DNA of 64,000 bases, taken from contig JAUFSD010000023.1 in the NCBI GenBank assembly GCA_033030425.1, forward strand, positions 558,001 to 622,000. Reading direction: 5' to 3'. The stretch's first letter is position 1; the number at the start of each line of letters is the position of its first letter. Positions 1-13,213 of the stretch are shown piece after piece. A program made the translations under genes and the position numbers. The notes under the pieces are model-generated. The model saw nothing but the letters and a program-made list of their open reading frames with translations. It ran no database searches and was not told the origin of the DNA. The DNA comes from Verpa conica (taxonomy: Eukaryota > Ascomycota > Pezizomycetes > Pezizales > Morchellaceae).

Positions 1-2365
1 AAGAAGAAAGAAGCTGATGAAGCCGCTAAACGGGTTTGCGCCCCCTCCCCTCCAGATATGGCTAACCCAAGCTAACAACGAAACGCAGCCAAAATTCCTA
101 ACAAAAGCTCAGCGTGAGGCAATCGCGCTCGAGAAACGCCAGAAAGAAGTTGAAGAGCGTCGAAAACGTGAAGCAGCAGAACGGCAAGCGAGACTCGATT
201 CGCTACCAGGTGGGCAGGGTCGAGACCGACGTCCCGGAGGGTATCAGCAGCAACCACAACAGAATGGCCAGCGAGGAGGAGGGCCGCCGACAGGCCCTAA
301 GGCTTTCAGAGATCGTGAGCCGCCGACTGGACCAGCGGCTATGAGGAACCAACCCGGCCCACCTCAGAGGGGGGGCCATAACCGTGATATGGCACCACCG
401 CCGCCACCACCTCCGGGTGGGGAGAAGGATAAGAAGCGGACCGTTGCTGAGCATGCAGAGGCGGCTGAGATTAGGAGACGTTATATGGGTGCGGATCCGG
501 ATAGCACCTCGCAGACGAAGAAGAAGAGGCGTAAGACGTCGGAGCGGAAGTTCACGTTCGAGTGGGGTGCCGAAGAGGATACGAGTCCTGATTATAATCC
601 ATTGTATGCGAATCGTGCAGAAGCACATTTCTTCGGAAGGGGAAGACTCGGTGGGTTTGCTGAGACAGAAGTCCCGACACAAGGGTATGCGAAAGCCTTA
701 GAGGCGCGGGGTGACGACGAGAAGAGGCGTGCAAGGGAGATTATGGAGATGGAGAGGAAGAAGAGGGAGGGTGCGAACTGGGTGGATAAGCACTGGAGCG
801 AGAAGCCACTGGAAATGATGAAGGAGAGAGACTGGAGAATTTTCAAGGAGGATTTCAATATTGCTACAAGAGGTACATATCTCTTTCTTCTTCATCCTCC
901 TCTATAACTAATATGATACAGGTGGAGCAATCCCGAATCCCATGCGCTCGTGGGAAGAATCAAATCTCCCCAAAAGACTTCTTGAAATAGTTGAAGATGT
1001 TGGATACAAAGATCCCTCTGCTATTCAGCGTGCTGCTATTCCTATCGCCCTACAGAATAGGGATCTTATCGGTGTGGCCGTTACCGGTTCCGGTAAGACG
1101 GCGTCGTTTATTCTGCCACTCCTTGTATATATATCTGAGCTGCCCTCACTGGACGAGTTTACCAAGAACGATGGACCCTATTCAATCGTGCTTGCCCCGA
1201 CTCGTGAGTTGGCACAGCAGATTGAAAGCGAGGCAAAGAAATTTGCCACGCCACTTGGATTCACCTGCGTCTCCATTGTCGGAGGTCATACTATAGAAGA
1301 ACAAGCCTACAATCTTAGAGATGGTGCAGAAATTATCATCGCCACTCCTGGTCGTCTCGTTGATTGTCTTGAAAGGCGTCTATTAGTACTCTCCCAATGC
1401 TGCTACGTAATCATGGACGAAGCAGACCGCATGATCGACATGGGCTTCGAAGAATCTGTCAACAAAATTCTCGACGCCCTCCCAGTCCACAACATCAAGC
1501 CAGACACTGAAGATGCCGAGAACCCCATCCTCATGTCTAAACACCTCGGTGGCAAGGACCGCTTCCGCCAGACAATGATGTATACCGCGACTATGCCTCC
1601 CGCCATCGAGCGCATCGCACGAAAGTACCTCCGCCGCCCCGCAATTGTGACAATCGGAAATGCAGGAGAAGCAGTAGACACAGTAGAGCAACGTGTCGAG
1701 TTCATCGGCTCCGAAGACCGTCGCAAGAAGCGTCTCGCCGAGATCCTAACATCTCGCGAATTTGCAGCGCCGATCATCGTCTTCGTCAATATCAAGCGAA
1801 ACTGCGACGCTGTTGCAAAGGACTTGAAGCATATAGGCTGGCGTGCCGTTACACTCCACGGTTCAAAGTCGCAGGACCAGCGTGAACAGGCGTTAATGCA
1901 GTTGCGGTCTAATCAGGCTGATGTTTTGGTCGCAACTGATTTGGCGGGTAGAGGTATCGACGTACCGGATGTGTCTTTGGTTATTAACTTCAATATGGCA
2001 ACAAGTATAGAGCAATACACCCACAGAATTGGACGTACTGGACGTGCAGGGAAGAGTGGTGTTGCGATAACGTTTTTGAGTAACGAAGATGCGGATGTGA
2101 TGTATGATTTAAAGCAGATGTTGATGAAGAGCGCGATTAGTCGGGTGCCAGAGGAGTTGAGGTATAGAATTACATTTCTCTCTCTCTTTCCCACCTCTTC
2201 CTTGTGTTTCATAAGACTTACAGATTTATGTATAGGAAACATGAGGCTGCACAAAACAAGCCTACAAGGAATGCAGGGAGTAATAGAGCGAAGGCATCGA
2301 CAAGTTCGAATAACGATGAAGGGGGAAATTCACTGTTACAGGTTCCGGTCGGGAGGTGGAATTAG
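1..2365 (+). CDS. PRP28: Prp28, DEAD-box pre-mRNA splicing helicase (5' partial)
   Basis: Exons read as <1-33, 89-872, 922-2161 and 2236-2365; the 5' end lies outside the window. The first intron (34-88) is inferred because its removal joins [11 protein letters not shown] to [10 protein letters not shown], as in fungal Prp28, and it has a CTAAC branch site and a CAG acceptor. The ATG at 17 is therefore probably intronic. The N-terminal part is charged and Pro/Gly-rich. The helicase core shows AVTGSGKT (motif I), PTRELAQQ (Ia), TPGR (Ib), DEAD (II), TAT (III, in place of the common SAT), [11 protein letters not shown] (V) and [10 protein letters not shown] (VI). Family knowledge: Prp28 is a U5 snRNP-associated RNA helicase that drives exchange of U1 for U6 at the 5' splice site. 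[11 protein letters not shown], formed across the second intron, is the characteristic Prp28 segment before the Q motif. The last intron falls after PEEL and gives a short C-terminus. Confidence 0.96.
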
Positions 2366-3000
2366 ATTGGTGAGAAGGGTAAGGAAGTGTACTATATCTG
2401 TTGTTTCATTCCTAGGTCGAGTTTTGGCTTCCCTAAGAGGCAGCAAGTATTGTGATTGCATGTTTAGATCTTGAAGTATGAGATTTCTGTATAATACCTA
2501 AGGGCAAAGATTTATTCGAACCTATAGTGAGGGTTTGTTGGCTGTGGTTTATAGAAGTGGCCACCCAAGCCACCAGGAATATATTTGCAGCAAGTATATA
2601 AAGCCTAGAACCGGGGCGTGCAAACGCTACCCATATTTTACCTGAAGGGTAAGGGACAAAGTACAACCTAGCTCCAGATACTATCTATGAACATATAGTG
2701 AAAGTAATTGAAATATGTGCCCACGGCTTATTCTTGCGAAATAATTTGGTAAAAGCGTTTTCTTCCAGTCACTACCAGTCACTCGGCATCACGGGAACCT
2801 GCTTGTTATAGGTGCTTCCTAATAAGATAGCTGATTGGCGGCCATATATGAGTCACGTGTATCTCTATTTGCTATGTTTGAGGATCCAGGCGAGGCATCC
2901 GATATGTGGGTTTAGGGCTTTCTCTTTTGGAGCATATATCGATAGATCTCTTTTAGACAATCGATTCAGCACCTTTTACTTCACTACTACCCCTGTATAA

Positions 3001-3578
3001 TGAATGAATGAATTGATCATAGTACATGTAGCCCAGAGGCTATGGTACTCGCACTCGCACTCTATTAGAGATGCTTGCAGGGTGTGGAATACCGGCTCAA
3101 GGCCAGCAAACGCCACCAATCGATACCCCTGTAGAACTTATATAACTTTAAATAATAATAAACCCAGCTTTAATTATTTCCCCAAAGACCTCTAAATTGT
3201 GTATCTACTACCTACTACCAGTGTTTATTCAACTATATCCCCCCTCCAGCCTTTAAATTAAAACCATAGCTTTAAAGTCTGGGTATTCTTCTACTTAGAA
3301 GAGAACGAGAATCGTCACTTCTCCCCTTTATGTTTTATAACGTAATATGATCCAATAACGTTTTAGTGCCAGTCTTCTTCTACTTTGAACGACCGAACAG
3401 CGTGTATCCAGGCGCTTGATCAAGCTCACAGAGTGTGTACTAAGCCTCCTCCCCCTATTATTGGAGCTTTGATTCTTCTACCTTCGAAGTAAAAGAATTG
3501 AGGGTGACGTAAATACTGTGAGGAATTTTGCTAAATTCATTAGGTAATTTGAATGAATGAATTAATCATAAGTACATG
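3001..3578. repeat. Dispersed short direct repeat (two copies, third partial elsewhere)
   Basis: A sequence starting TGAATGAATGAATT and ending GTACATG occurs at 3001-3028 and, with small changes, at 3550-3578. A shorter relative lies at 15531-15552. The span reported covers both nearby copies and the DNA between them. They could be ends of a degraded element or simple-sequence relics. No terminal inverted repeat was seen. Confidence 0.4.
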
Positions 3579-4201
3579 GATCATTATGTAATGTCTCCTG
3601 TCTAGATGAAACGGTTATTGGATTCACGTACGACCTATTAGGCTACTCTCATATATTTAATCATTTACATCCAGCATTGAGGTAATGTTTAACCCGTAAC
3701 CGATTATTTAATATTCTTTAGACGTTTTTCCAACATCAGTTACGAGGAACTTGGAAGACTAGTATTTCATCACTAGTCTCAGTATAAAAAAAGGTACTAG
3801 GTTATTTATGGCGCTGTTGATGCCTCTGATCTATGTGTACGTTTAAAGATAAGGTGATCTTGGAAAATTTGGGCTGACATCGCTGCCAGCACCAGGGTGG
3901 CTAAAAATCAGGAGAAACGCAGTTAAAGAGAGCAGTGGCCTTGGGTACCTCTATCTTAATAGTTGATGTCTAAGAAGGCTCTAACCCTCCTGGTGCACAG
4001 TAAGGTAGCCCCACGGTTAGTAGCCCAATTCAACCAATTGAACACTCTGGCAAATCTAGGAAATATGCCTAGACCCGGTATTCACCTAATTAAGAAAATT
4101 ATCTTGATCCTTAAAAGACCTTAATCTAATATCTGGGGTTCCTTCTGTAGAGTAGCACCTTCTAGCCTGGAGGCTCTAGAATATCTGGAGGGACTTTAAC
4201 C

Positions 4202-4381
4202 TACAGTAGAAGCTCTCTATAAGAATACGTTCGGGACCGAGAATTTATGAGAATATTCTTATAGAGAAAGTATCCTAACCCAATAGGGTTATTTTGGGTG
4301 GAATACTTGCTAAATGTCGCCTAGTGCGGCTCTTCTCGGAGTTTTCTAATAAGAGTATTCTTATAGAGGGCTTCTACTGTA
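4202..4381. mobile_element. MITE with 28-bp terminal inverted repeats, pogo/Fot1-like ends
   Basis: The left end reads TACAGTAGAAGCTCTCTATA and continues AGAATAC. The right end is its inverted complement with one or two differences. Both ends carry TA, as expected for TA target-site duplication by Tc1/mariner-pogo transposases. The 180-nt element has no coding capacity, and part of the terminal sequence is repeated internally (TATTCTTATAGAG near 4254). The near-identical termini imply fairly recent movement. Superfamily assignment rests on TA ends and the TACAGTAGA-type terminus only. Confidence 0.8.
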
Positions 4382-5345
4382 TTCCAATACTATCTTGGCC
4401 TCCTGATAAGAAGGCCTTACATTGTTCTTGGGGTTGTCATATTCTATGCCTCAATAGTTTTATCTAAACCACTTCTCTAATTACTATAGGACTATAGGTG
4501 ATCAGGTTCTTCCGCTGTGATCGACAATGACTAACCAGATATCAAAAACGATATATTTATAAGTGAAAGAATATAGAATCCTTCCAAACCCACTTTAATG
4601 CTTTAGGATACTATGGTCGTCAGCCAAGTACCGTGAATTCTTATATTACAAGTGTAAAAGCCGGATTAGTTACTAGGGGTAGCAGCTTTCCTGTAGGTGG
4701 GTAGCTTGGGAGAAGTGCTATGGTGACGCCAGTGTCCAACTTCAAATGAAACAGAGCAACTTGGAATATCTCCACACCACGGGCCAATGTTTCTAAGTGG
4801 TTAATCCTTGAATGTCAATTAAGGCCTTGGTCGAAGTGTTTGAAACGGACGCATGTGGTCGTCACGGGAAGTATGAAGTCATAACATGCACGAGAGCCGC
4901 TTCTTGGCAACCGTCCAGGGGGACAAGAGGCTTAATCATCCCCCAGCCTGTCATGTTCCCCGTCTGCACACCTGCCTGGGAAAACATGTGACATGTCCAG
5001 CAGCCTAGATATTGTGGCAGTGTTGGGTATGGGGTAAGCTCGCGATACATTCCTTGCATTTTGCCCTGTATTTTTCCAGTAGTGGTCATTTGACAGGGTC
5101 GTCACCGCACAGAGGTACTTTATTCCCAAGGCTACTCTCGCAAGAAACCAGGTCACGCACCTCCAAGACAGCAAGGTGTTTGTCTCAGTACGTAAGAAAA
5201 TCCCGCCCCCACTCTGCTACCTGGGAAAAAGATGAAACCACCGCGCTATCATTTCTCTTTAACAGACATATTCACCCGTTATAGAACCAAGAAGAGATAC
5301 AGGATAGAACAGCTACTCCATACCCATGCATGACCCTTATGTGAA

Positions 5346-5369
5346 CAAAAAATAAAATAAAATAAAATA
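5346..5369. repeat. AAAAT pentanucleotide microsatellite
   Basis: Imperfect run of AAAAT units. The same unit on the other strand (TTTTA) recurs at 29813-29834 and 45017-45039. Confidence 0.8.
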
Positions 5370-5846
5370 GAAAATGACAAAAGCTCCTTTGTAAGTAGAA
5401 TATCAAGACGCCGTAATCATACAAAAAAAAATCAAGTAAAAACAATCCAGTCCGCCCCGCCCCTCACAAGACCTAACTAGAACCGAGGTGAATATAAGAA
5501 CAAAAATACCTTAAGGAAATGTAACAGAATAGGTTTGAATCAAAAATAAGTCTTCGTCCACTAAAAAAGTCTTGACCAGAAAACCGCTTATAACATACGG
5601 GACCATGAAAGAAAGAATCGTAAAACAAAACGCCGAAGACGCACAACCATGCCCATCCGAGAACCTCCAGAAGCGAAAACGGTACCAGCTCAAATGAGTG
5701 TTTGCCTGAAAAGAAAACCAAACCCTGCAAAAATAAAAGAAAAACTGTAGTTGACTGCTCATAGTCAACAGCACGCTCTCCATCTCTGAATCCTCATGAG
5801 ATGCAGACGTAATGATAATGATATTATCCTCCTTTTAAACCCAGAT

Positions 5847-8800
5847 TTATTTCGGGGACACTCCCATCATGACTGGAGACATGGAAGGTAGGTGTGGGGA
5901 GCCGTGATTAGAATGGATAGAGTGGATTCCAGAGGATCGTTTCGACATAACCATGGCTGCCTTCTTTTTCAGGCATCCAAGTCTGATACGAATACCCTCC
6001 ATATCTACATCAAATTAGAGCCGCTTTCTAAAGTGAAGGTGTTAAGGACTAAGGAATACTCACATTTTTCTACGACACGCCTATCCTCTTCTTCCATTTG
6101 CCCGCCGTCCACTTCACTCTCACTAGAGTCTCTCTCTAAGACAGCCTCTAGCATCCGTATCGAGGTGACATAGGCTACCTCACACCCATTGAGATCCTCT
6201 CCAATCAATTCATTGACAGCCGCAGCGCTGCTCATCTCGAGTGCTCGATCGTACATCAATTTCTCGGCAGTTACGCCCGGGGTGACAGCCACGTTCTCCA
6301 TACCTATCCCCATCGATACCTCGTCATTCTCCGGGTAGTTCCTTGGGTGGCTTGGGTGGCTTCTCGGCAACTCCTTCTGTGCATCCATCAATTTAATACG
6401 AACAAACTCTGCCTTTTCCAGCACCTCGTTGAAGCGTTCACGGACCCACTGAACAACACTATTGATACGGTTACTGGCGATTTGGCCGGCTGGGCTCATT
6501 GAACCAGCACGAGAATTAGATGCAGACCACCAAGTACTTGCAATATCCATCGCTTTTGCCAACAAGGTAAGTGCCTTAACGTATAATACCAATGCTTCTT
6601 CAGCAAGCTGAACAACTGCATCCGTTGTCAGCTGCATATCACTCCCTTGGGGAGAACTCCCCCCAAACGCCAATTCCCCAGCGCTACCCGTCGACGGCAG
6701 TAGCCCGAGTCCACGAGGCGCTGAAGGAGCAGAAGGTACTAATTGTGCATACTTCACTTCTGCAAAGCTATACACAACGTCGCTTCTGCTCGCGGCATCC
6801 TCGATTGTTTGAATAGCTACCATGTCATCTTCCGCGATACCACCAGCATTGCTTATCATAACCATGCTTCCAGGATTGGGGTGTGTTGGATATCCCGATT
6901 GCATATTTGGTGGACTCTGGCTTGGTGGTGAGACACTGACACCGAAAAGGCGAAGATTTGCAATTTCCAATGCCTTTGCGAGGGCTGATCTCGGAGAAGA
7001 CCCGTAACGCCGCTCGTAAGATGCCTTTCCGTGGGGTGGTTGGACATCAGGGCGTCGGTTGGTCACTGCAATAGCTCTTGAAGGAGAAGCCTGATTATGC
7101 CCACCAGCTACTCTGCGTGATAGAGCACTCGATGAAGGTGATGGTGTAGTCCGACCTCTAGTTGCAAGCTCGTCGGCGAAAGAATTTACTTGAACATATT
7201 GCTTATCGATAAAAACATAGTCTTCCTTCTCGGCTCGCTCTTCCTCAACTGGTCGCATGTCTCTACTGCTTGGGGTACGCTGAGAGTGTCTGTCTCTAAC
7301 TGGTTCCCGGTCTCGCTGCTGTACTAATAATGAACTACCAGGTGATGGATCAGTGCCTCGGCTCTGTACCCTCTCCATCGGCACAGCATTAAATTTCCTG
7401 TCTGGAACGGCATCTGACCTGGCTGGTGCAGTTGCATGGCCTAGGAGTGAAGGCCTCGATAATGGTCGTTCAAACCCCGGAGATGAGGGCGTAGTAGGAG
7501 GAACCTGAGTCGTGAACCTTCGCTCAACTAGCCTCGGTGGAGTTCCAGATGAAGGGTGTAAGTTTGCGAAAGGCAAAGCAGATGATTCTACGGCCGTCCT
7601 GGCCCTAGGAGACGCAGGAATATGATGAGTATGATAATCCGGCGCACTCCTTCCTCCTTCTCGGTCGGCTCCAAGTGCTCTCTCATCGCGCGGTGTCCGT
7701 AATGATGGACTTCTTCTCATTGGTAGTGCTTCTGTTTGGATAGCAGCAAGACTACTCCTGGGCCTTACCGCCTCTGGTACGAGTGCTGGAGCACTTACTG
7801 CAGCACCAGGGATCTCACCTCTAACCACAGGATGATCAAAGAATTCCTGAAAAGACATCCTTTCGAGTGGGGTCCTCTTCAGCAAACTGCGTACCAGTCC
7901 CCGAATATCATCGCTTGCCAGGCATCCACTAGGGAAATCGATCTTATCGTTACGAGATTCGATTTTTCTAAGCAAATCGACGTGATTAGGTGCACGGAAA
8001 GGCGGCCTTCCTACAATCATTTCATAAAGAACTGTTCCGACTGACCAAAGATCAGCAGTGGCGTCGTACTTCTCATATCGTAGGATTTCTGGTGCCATGT
8101 AGAGTGGAGATCCGCAAAGAGTTTCAGCCATAGAGGTAGCAGGCAGTACTCTCGCAAACCCGAAGTCTGCGAGTTTCAAAATGGGTAACGATGGAAGTCC
8201 GACGAGGGCACGTGATCCATCTAGGGGAAATTGTTGCTCAGATATATGCCCGTTCCATCCTGGTGGTGGATCTAACAGTAAATTCTGTGGTTTTACGTCT
8301 CGATGAACTAACCCATCTTTCCTCAAGTACTCGAGCGCGCTCGCAAGTTGCTTCAAGAAATGTCTCACAACAACTTCATGCAGCCCGCTTCCAGGGATGG
8401 GTGGATAATCCTGTACCATAGGTTCTAGACAGGGGTGAATAGTGCCTAGACGGTCTCTTTTCTTGATGATATGTGAGAGGTCGCCAACAGAACAATATTC
8501 CATAATGAGGTGGATATATTTATCAGTTTTCTTGCAATCTGTGAGGGCCACGATGTGAGGGTGGTTTAATTTCTTGAGAATTTGAATTTCTGATTCAAGA
8601 TTCTCGAGGAGCTTTCGATTTAGCTTGGCTCGTTGCACCACTTTGATGGCGGCGATAGATTTGTTTTTCTATTTATCGGGAAGCAATCATTAGCCTTGTG
8701 AACCAATCATGCTAGGGCATCTTTCAGCATGTTTTAAATAGGCCCGGAAGTGAGCGGAGCCTCAAAGTTCACTTTCGAATGGGAATTTTACGATTAGGAT

Positions 8801-9050
8801 GAGGATGGCCAGCGAGGCATTATCATCAAAGGGTAGCAACATCTCTTCCTCTTCGCTCAGGTGTATCTCGGGACAGCGGGACAGGCACCAAATAAAGCAA
8901 CAAAAAAAAAATGAAGACTTCAAGGAAGCATACCATATGATGTCCCTTAAACACAACCGCGAAAGATCCTCTACCAATCTCGCTACCTATTCTGTAGTTT
9001 CCAACCTGCGTGTTCTCCGCCGGTCCTCCGCCAGATGATCGAGAAGCCAT
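5847..9050 (-). CDS. ATG1: Atg1, serine/threonine kinase initiating autophagy
   Basis: Three exons on the minus strand, 9050-8934, 8668-6064 and 6004-5847, give 959 residues. The kinase domain starts near residue 18 with NYRIGSEIGRGSFAVVFKG. It has the catalytic lysine in IAAIK (K48), HRDVKPQNLL (about 161) and DFGFARVL (about 207), followed by YMAPEIL. A long Ser/Pro/Arg-rich linker follows, then a helical C-terminal region resembling the Atg1 MIT/EAT region that binds Atg13 and Atg17. Intron 1 (8933-8669) is 265 nt, long for this window. The final exon was inferred: removing 6063-6005 (GTGAGT...TAG) replaces an unrelated tail with YMEGIRIRLGCLKKK, which fits the conserved Atg1 C-terminus. 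Known role: kinase of the Atg1-Atg13-Atg17 complex at the pre-autophagosomal structure, controlled by TORC1. Confidence 0.95.
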
Positions 9051-9660
9051 GACTGCTACGAGCTCGAAGCTGGAGTCCCAAGCCTAGACTCGAGGAGATG
9101 TTTAAAGGTTAAAGCGTATGTTTCCGAAGTTGCTACCGTGCTGGAGATGTTGTGGCAAATGATGAAATAGTGGTGCTGCCGTTATGTGTCATACATACGA
9201 CGGTCTAGTTGAGTAGATGGAGATTATGCTAACTGCTGGCAATATAGAGGACGCGCAGGGCAGCGGTCTATTATATATAAAGGATGATGGGCAAGTGAGC
9301 GGATAGAAACAATGTGACCAAGCGAGTGGTGCGTGGATGAGGGTTTGATGAGGAATCGAAATAGCGACAGGAAGAGAGGGAGAGCTAGCTAGCTAGAGAT
9401 AATATGTATCGATAGCCGAGATGGTAGGGAATGCGATACGGGGCGAAGCAGATAGATAATAGATGGGAAGAGGAGAGGGAATGAATAAGTGGAGCGAGGA
9501 AAGTGGTAGAAGGAGAGATAAAACTGGGGGGAGGCAGTAGACAAGAGGTGAGGAGGAGGATGATGAGGAGGTGAGGTGAATCACAAAATACGATAGTGAA
9601 CGAGTAGATAGGGAAGCTGCCAAGGTCCGCCCGCGACGGCAACACACACTAGATAGGACT
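9051..9660 (-). promoter_or_regulatory. Upstream region of ATG1, pyrimidine-rich on the coding strand
   Basis: The plus strand is strongly GA-rich between roughly 9350 and 9600, so the ATG1 sense strand is CT-rich there. Such CT tracts are common just upstream of fungal transcription starts. No specific operator was recognised. Long open frames here (for example 9385-9645 on the minus strand) are low-complexity artefacts. Confidence 0.45.
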
Positions 9661-12600
9661 CCCCCACAAAATGTCCGCTCTCAGGTCAGGTATCTACGTG
9701 TGTGTGCAGAGAGGGACTTGGTACTGGTACAGCTGCTGCTGCGGTATTGCGGTATTGGATGGCGGTTGTAGTCATAGGAGACCACACTCAGCAACAAAAG
9801 AACCCCAAGACCCCTTAGCAACCACACACATCCAAGAACGAGGGCGTGCCCGTCTCTAAATCCTGTCTCTTTCTACTATGGACTTAGTGATTTCTAGATG
9901 GTGAGCGTCAACTGGCATATCGCGTCGCAGCTTCGCAATCTAGCCGCGTCGGGTATGGTCCACACGAGTATTCCCCTCTCCGGAAAAGCCAGTGTCTTGG
10001 GAAAGCAGGGTAATTCACCTGGCCCGATCACGTAGACCCATTCATATCCATACACACACTCCGTGCGAGCTCAAAGGGCCAGAGGAGATGTCCGTTCTGT
10101 AGCTACCAGAATATGGACATGTACAAGCTATCTGTTTCGATTCTCGATTGAGGTAGTACATGGTTATAGACTGCAGTAGCATCATGCTGTCGGTGTGCAT
10201 CTAGGATGCTACCTACTCTACATATCGGTCGCGCGTCGGTACTTCCTGGGGTCTAAAGATAACCTCGATAAGAGCCGCCCCCCCATCACTGACGAACAAA
10301 GAGTGCTATCCAATCCAACCAACCCATCCCCCTCCCCCAAGATCCATATGTATAATACATTCTGCAAGCACTCAAGCGAGACCGAAACCCGAGTTCTGAG
10401 GATCCTTCTCACTTCTGCAGGTTCCTCGCTACGGGGGTGAGGTCCTGTTTCAGACACAAAAGTCATAGCCAGGCAGGTAAAGTCCACGTCCCCTCTTGCC
10501 GCACGAAAATCCAACGAAACCAGGCTGCCAGAAGGCGAGCAGGCAGAAAGGGCAATTCATCGTCCTCCGAACTGCGCATCGCCGGTGCTTTGATTGGTCT
10601 AGTATCTCGTCAGGGCTATAATTCGACCCCCGAGTAGAGGGATCGGCTTGGTCTTGTGCTCTTCTGTGGGGAACAAAGTAAAAGCTCCTAGCCCCGTTAT
10701 CCGAAAGGTTAAACCTCTCCTGTGAGCTTTTAGACGTTGCCGGAACTCAACCAGCATCACCTTATCAGATCATCTAATCTCTATAATCCCCCCCTTCGGA
10801 AGGTTGTTACCTTGTCTGAGCTCGCTTTGCCTGGGCTGCTTCCGCGGTGTGGAACCCTGAAGAAAAAGATGATGATGACATATTGGCCATCTATATCGTA
10901 AACATAATATATCCCCGGTTTGTCAAATTAGCTATTCGGAGAAGGCTTCCCTAAAGATAAAATCTAAATTCATGACATCCTCCTCTCGCTCATTGCCACC
11001 CCGCAGAGGATTACTCACACTACAACACAGTGTGCTTTTGTGCTATGATTCACATCCGCTACCAGCGATCTAGAAATACCCCATATGATATCGAGGCGTC
11101 GGTAGGTAATGAATAGATACGCCAACCCCAAATGTGATCGATCCGCTGCTACCTAACATCAATACCGCAATGATTTATCATGGGAGTTTAGTCTCATAGT
11201 CACTTTTCGCCGGGGATGATTAGCCACGGGGGTTTCTGGCCCGTTCCTCGAGCAACCACAGGGTTCCAAAATAAAGAAGTTCAGAATGTACGGCCAACCA
11301 CCTATTGTAGCTTGGTATGCTGGCGTTTAGGTCCTGTGAGCAAGGGCATGAACAGCTGCCTTGAGTGCCTTGAATCCTGCCTAAGCTTAAGACCGCGCCG
11401 CGGATGTCAGTAAATCAATTGCGATTGAGACCACATCCATACAGCCGTCCCGTCCGTAGAAAGTTCAGAGAGTGAACTAAACAGATTACCGTATAAGGCC
11501 CTGTTTTACATGTCACCATCGCGACAGCAGGAGCGGAAGTGTCGATAAAATCAACACCAAATCACACCCTCTGCTTTGAGCTGCATGTCTAGCCCGCCCG
11601 CGGCTCTGCATGAAGCTAGCCCATCCTCCGGTGTTTCAGGATGTTGGTCCCAAATAATAAACTAATAACGGATTCCGATGAGGCGTTTATTCACGCGGGG
11701 AACGGGGATATGCAGCAGGTACTACATACTAGAGTTTTAACGGTCTGGTATGGTTTTTTACTAGCAGCTAACTTAGGGACAGATAATTGAAACATCGGCG
11801 CTGGCTTCCGAGATAGACCTGATTTATCTGGTAGTCCCGATAGCTCGGTAAATCGGTTCGGCCGGTCGGCCCTCAGCTTGGATTCAAAAGGTACAATCCC
11901 TGGTGAAATCAAAGGGAAAAGAGGCAAGGGATCCGTAAAGAAAGTGTTCCAGAAGCAGTCGGTTGGAAAAATATAATAATTGAAATTGCGTCTTGAATGT
12001 ACCCGCGGACCGAATCACGATCATGATATCAACTGGCGATTGTTGCCTGCATGAGAAGTCCAAGCTTTGTTCCTTTATCTGCCTGTATCTGTATTTCTTA
12101 TCTTTGGCAGCCAAAAGAGGGTTCACTGTTCAACGTCAGCACCAAAAATATCTCGGATACTCCTCCTGCTTCTCCTACTCCTGCTCGCAATCTTACACTT
12201 TCTCCTAGCAGAGACATACTTTCAACCCCCCCTACCACACTCTTGGATTCCAATTACTACCAACTCCCAATATATATGCCTTGAGGCGCGCCCTTTGCTC
12301 ACCCCCTTCTTTTTAATATGCGTTCTAGGTGGGAGAGCTCCGAGAGCACCCGTTCCGGAAAGAATGAAGATTAGCCAACCTGTAGTTAACCGTCCACCCC
12401 GCGGTCCGTCTATCGGGTATTCGCATTGAATATGCATTTTCCGGGCGCGACGGGGTACCTGCCCTTGATCGCAGTGGTGGGTACATACATTGGCCGAGGT
12501 TACCTATCATCTGAAAGAAATCGTATCGCCGGAAAGGCGATTCATATCATACAGTAATCGCCGACTCGCTCAATACTCGTATCTGTGCTACGGATCTCAT

Positions 12601-13191
12601 CTTGATAATATCCTGATTGTCGGTATTGAAGTACCTACATACGCCAGTTCCCTCCCGTGAACCAGGCCGGCCACTCGATGGAACTGCGCGCTATAAGGTA
12701 CCCATCTTGATTAGGGGTATATCGTATAACAACATGTAGTGACATGTAGTGACCTTTGTCCTCTCTTTGTTATGTGTAGGATGTTAAATGCATGTCAGAT
12801 ACTAATTCCATTGTCAATTCGACAGGGATTAACATTGCCCTTTGTTATGTACTTCCCTATCTCAGAACCATAAACCATATTCCAGGAACCCCCAGAACCC
12901 AGGGTCAGGGTTATTTCTGGTACTTATTTTCCCTGCATAGTCTCAAACGTTAGCCAAAAGCCTAAGTTGAGCACGCGGACAGTTTTCCAGAGTAAACCAA
13001 AAATCCAGCGCAGAAGTCTAGAAAGCCTTATCCTAGAACCCCGGAACTGCAGCATGCATAACATGTACATATACGTGGCCATATCTGCGGCCATGCATAT
13101 CGAACACTACTCTAGGTAATAGTGTGGCTGGAGAGCCACACAGTCGTCACTCGTAGATAAGCACTTTTATTCATCTGTAGGAGCACAGTGG

Positions 13192-13213
13192 GGTGGTGGT
13201 GGTGGTGGTGGTG
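13192..13213. repeat. GGT trinucleotide microsatellite
   Basis: About seven uninterrupted GGT/GTG units in non-coding DNA. Confidence 0.85.

Larger units (their letters stand above)
2366..5846. other. Intergenic spacer between convergent PRP28 and ATG1
   Basis: About 3.5 kb between the two 3' ends. It is AT-rich with short stop-bounded reading frames and no recognisable protein. It contains a MITE (4202-4381), two copies of a 28-29 bp sequence (3001 and 3550) and an AAAAT microsatellite (5346-5369). The last several hundred bases before 5846 should include the ATG1 3' untranslated region. Confidence 0.7.

Noticed and set aside
17..88. ATG at 17 as the Prp28 start
   Set aside because: It falls in a 55-nt intron (34-88) or in the wrong frame before it. 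The exon ending at 33 continues coding from outside the window.
12067..12429. 120-codon frame with a long leucine run on the plus strand
   Set aside because: Leucines come from a CTC/CTT-rich tract; no family features, no consistent splice structure.
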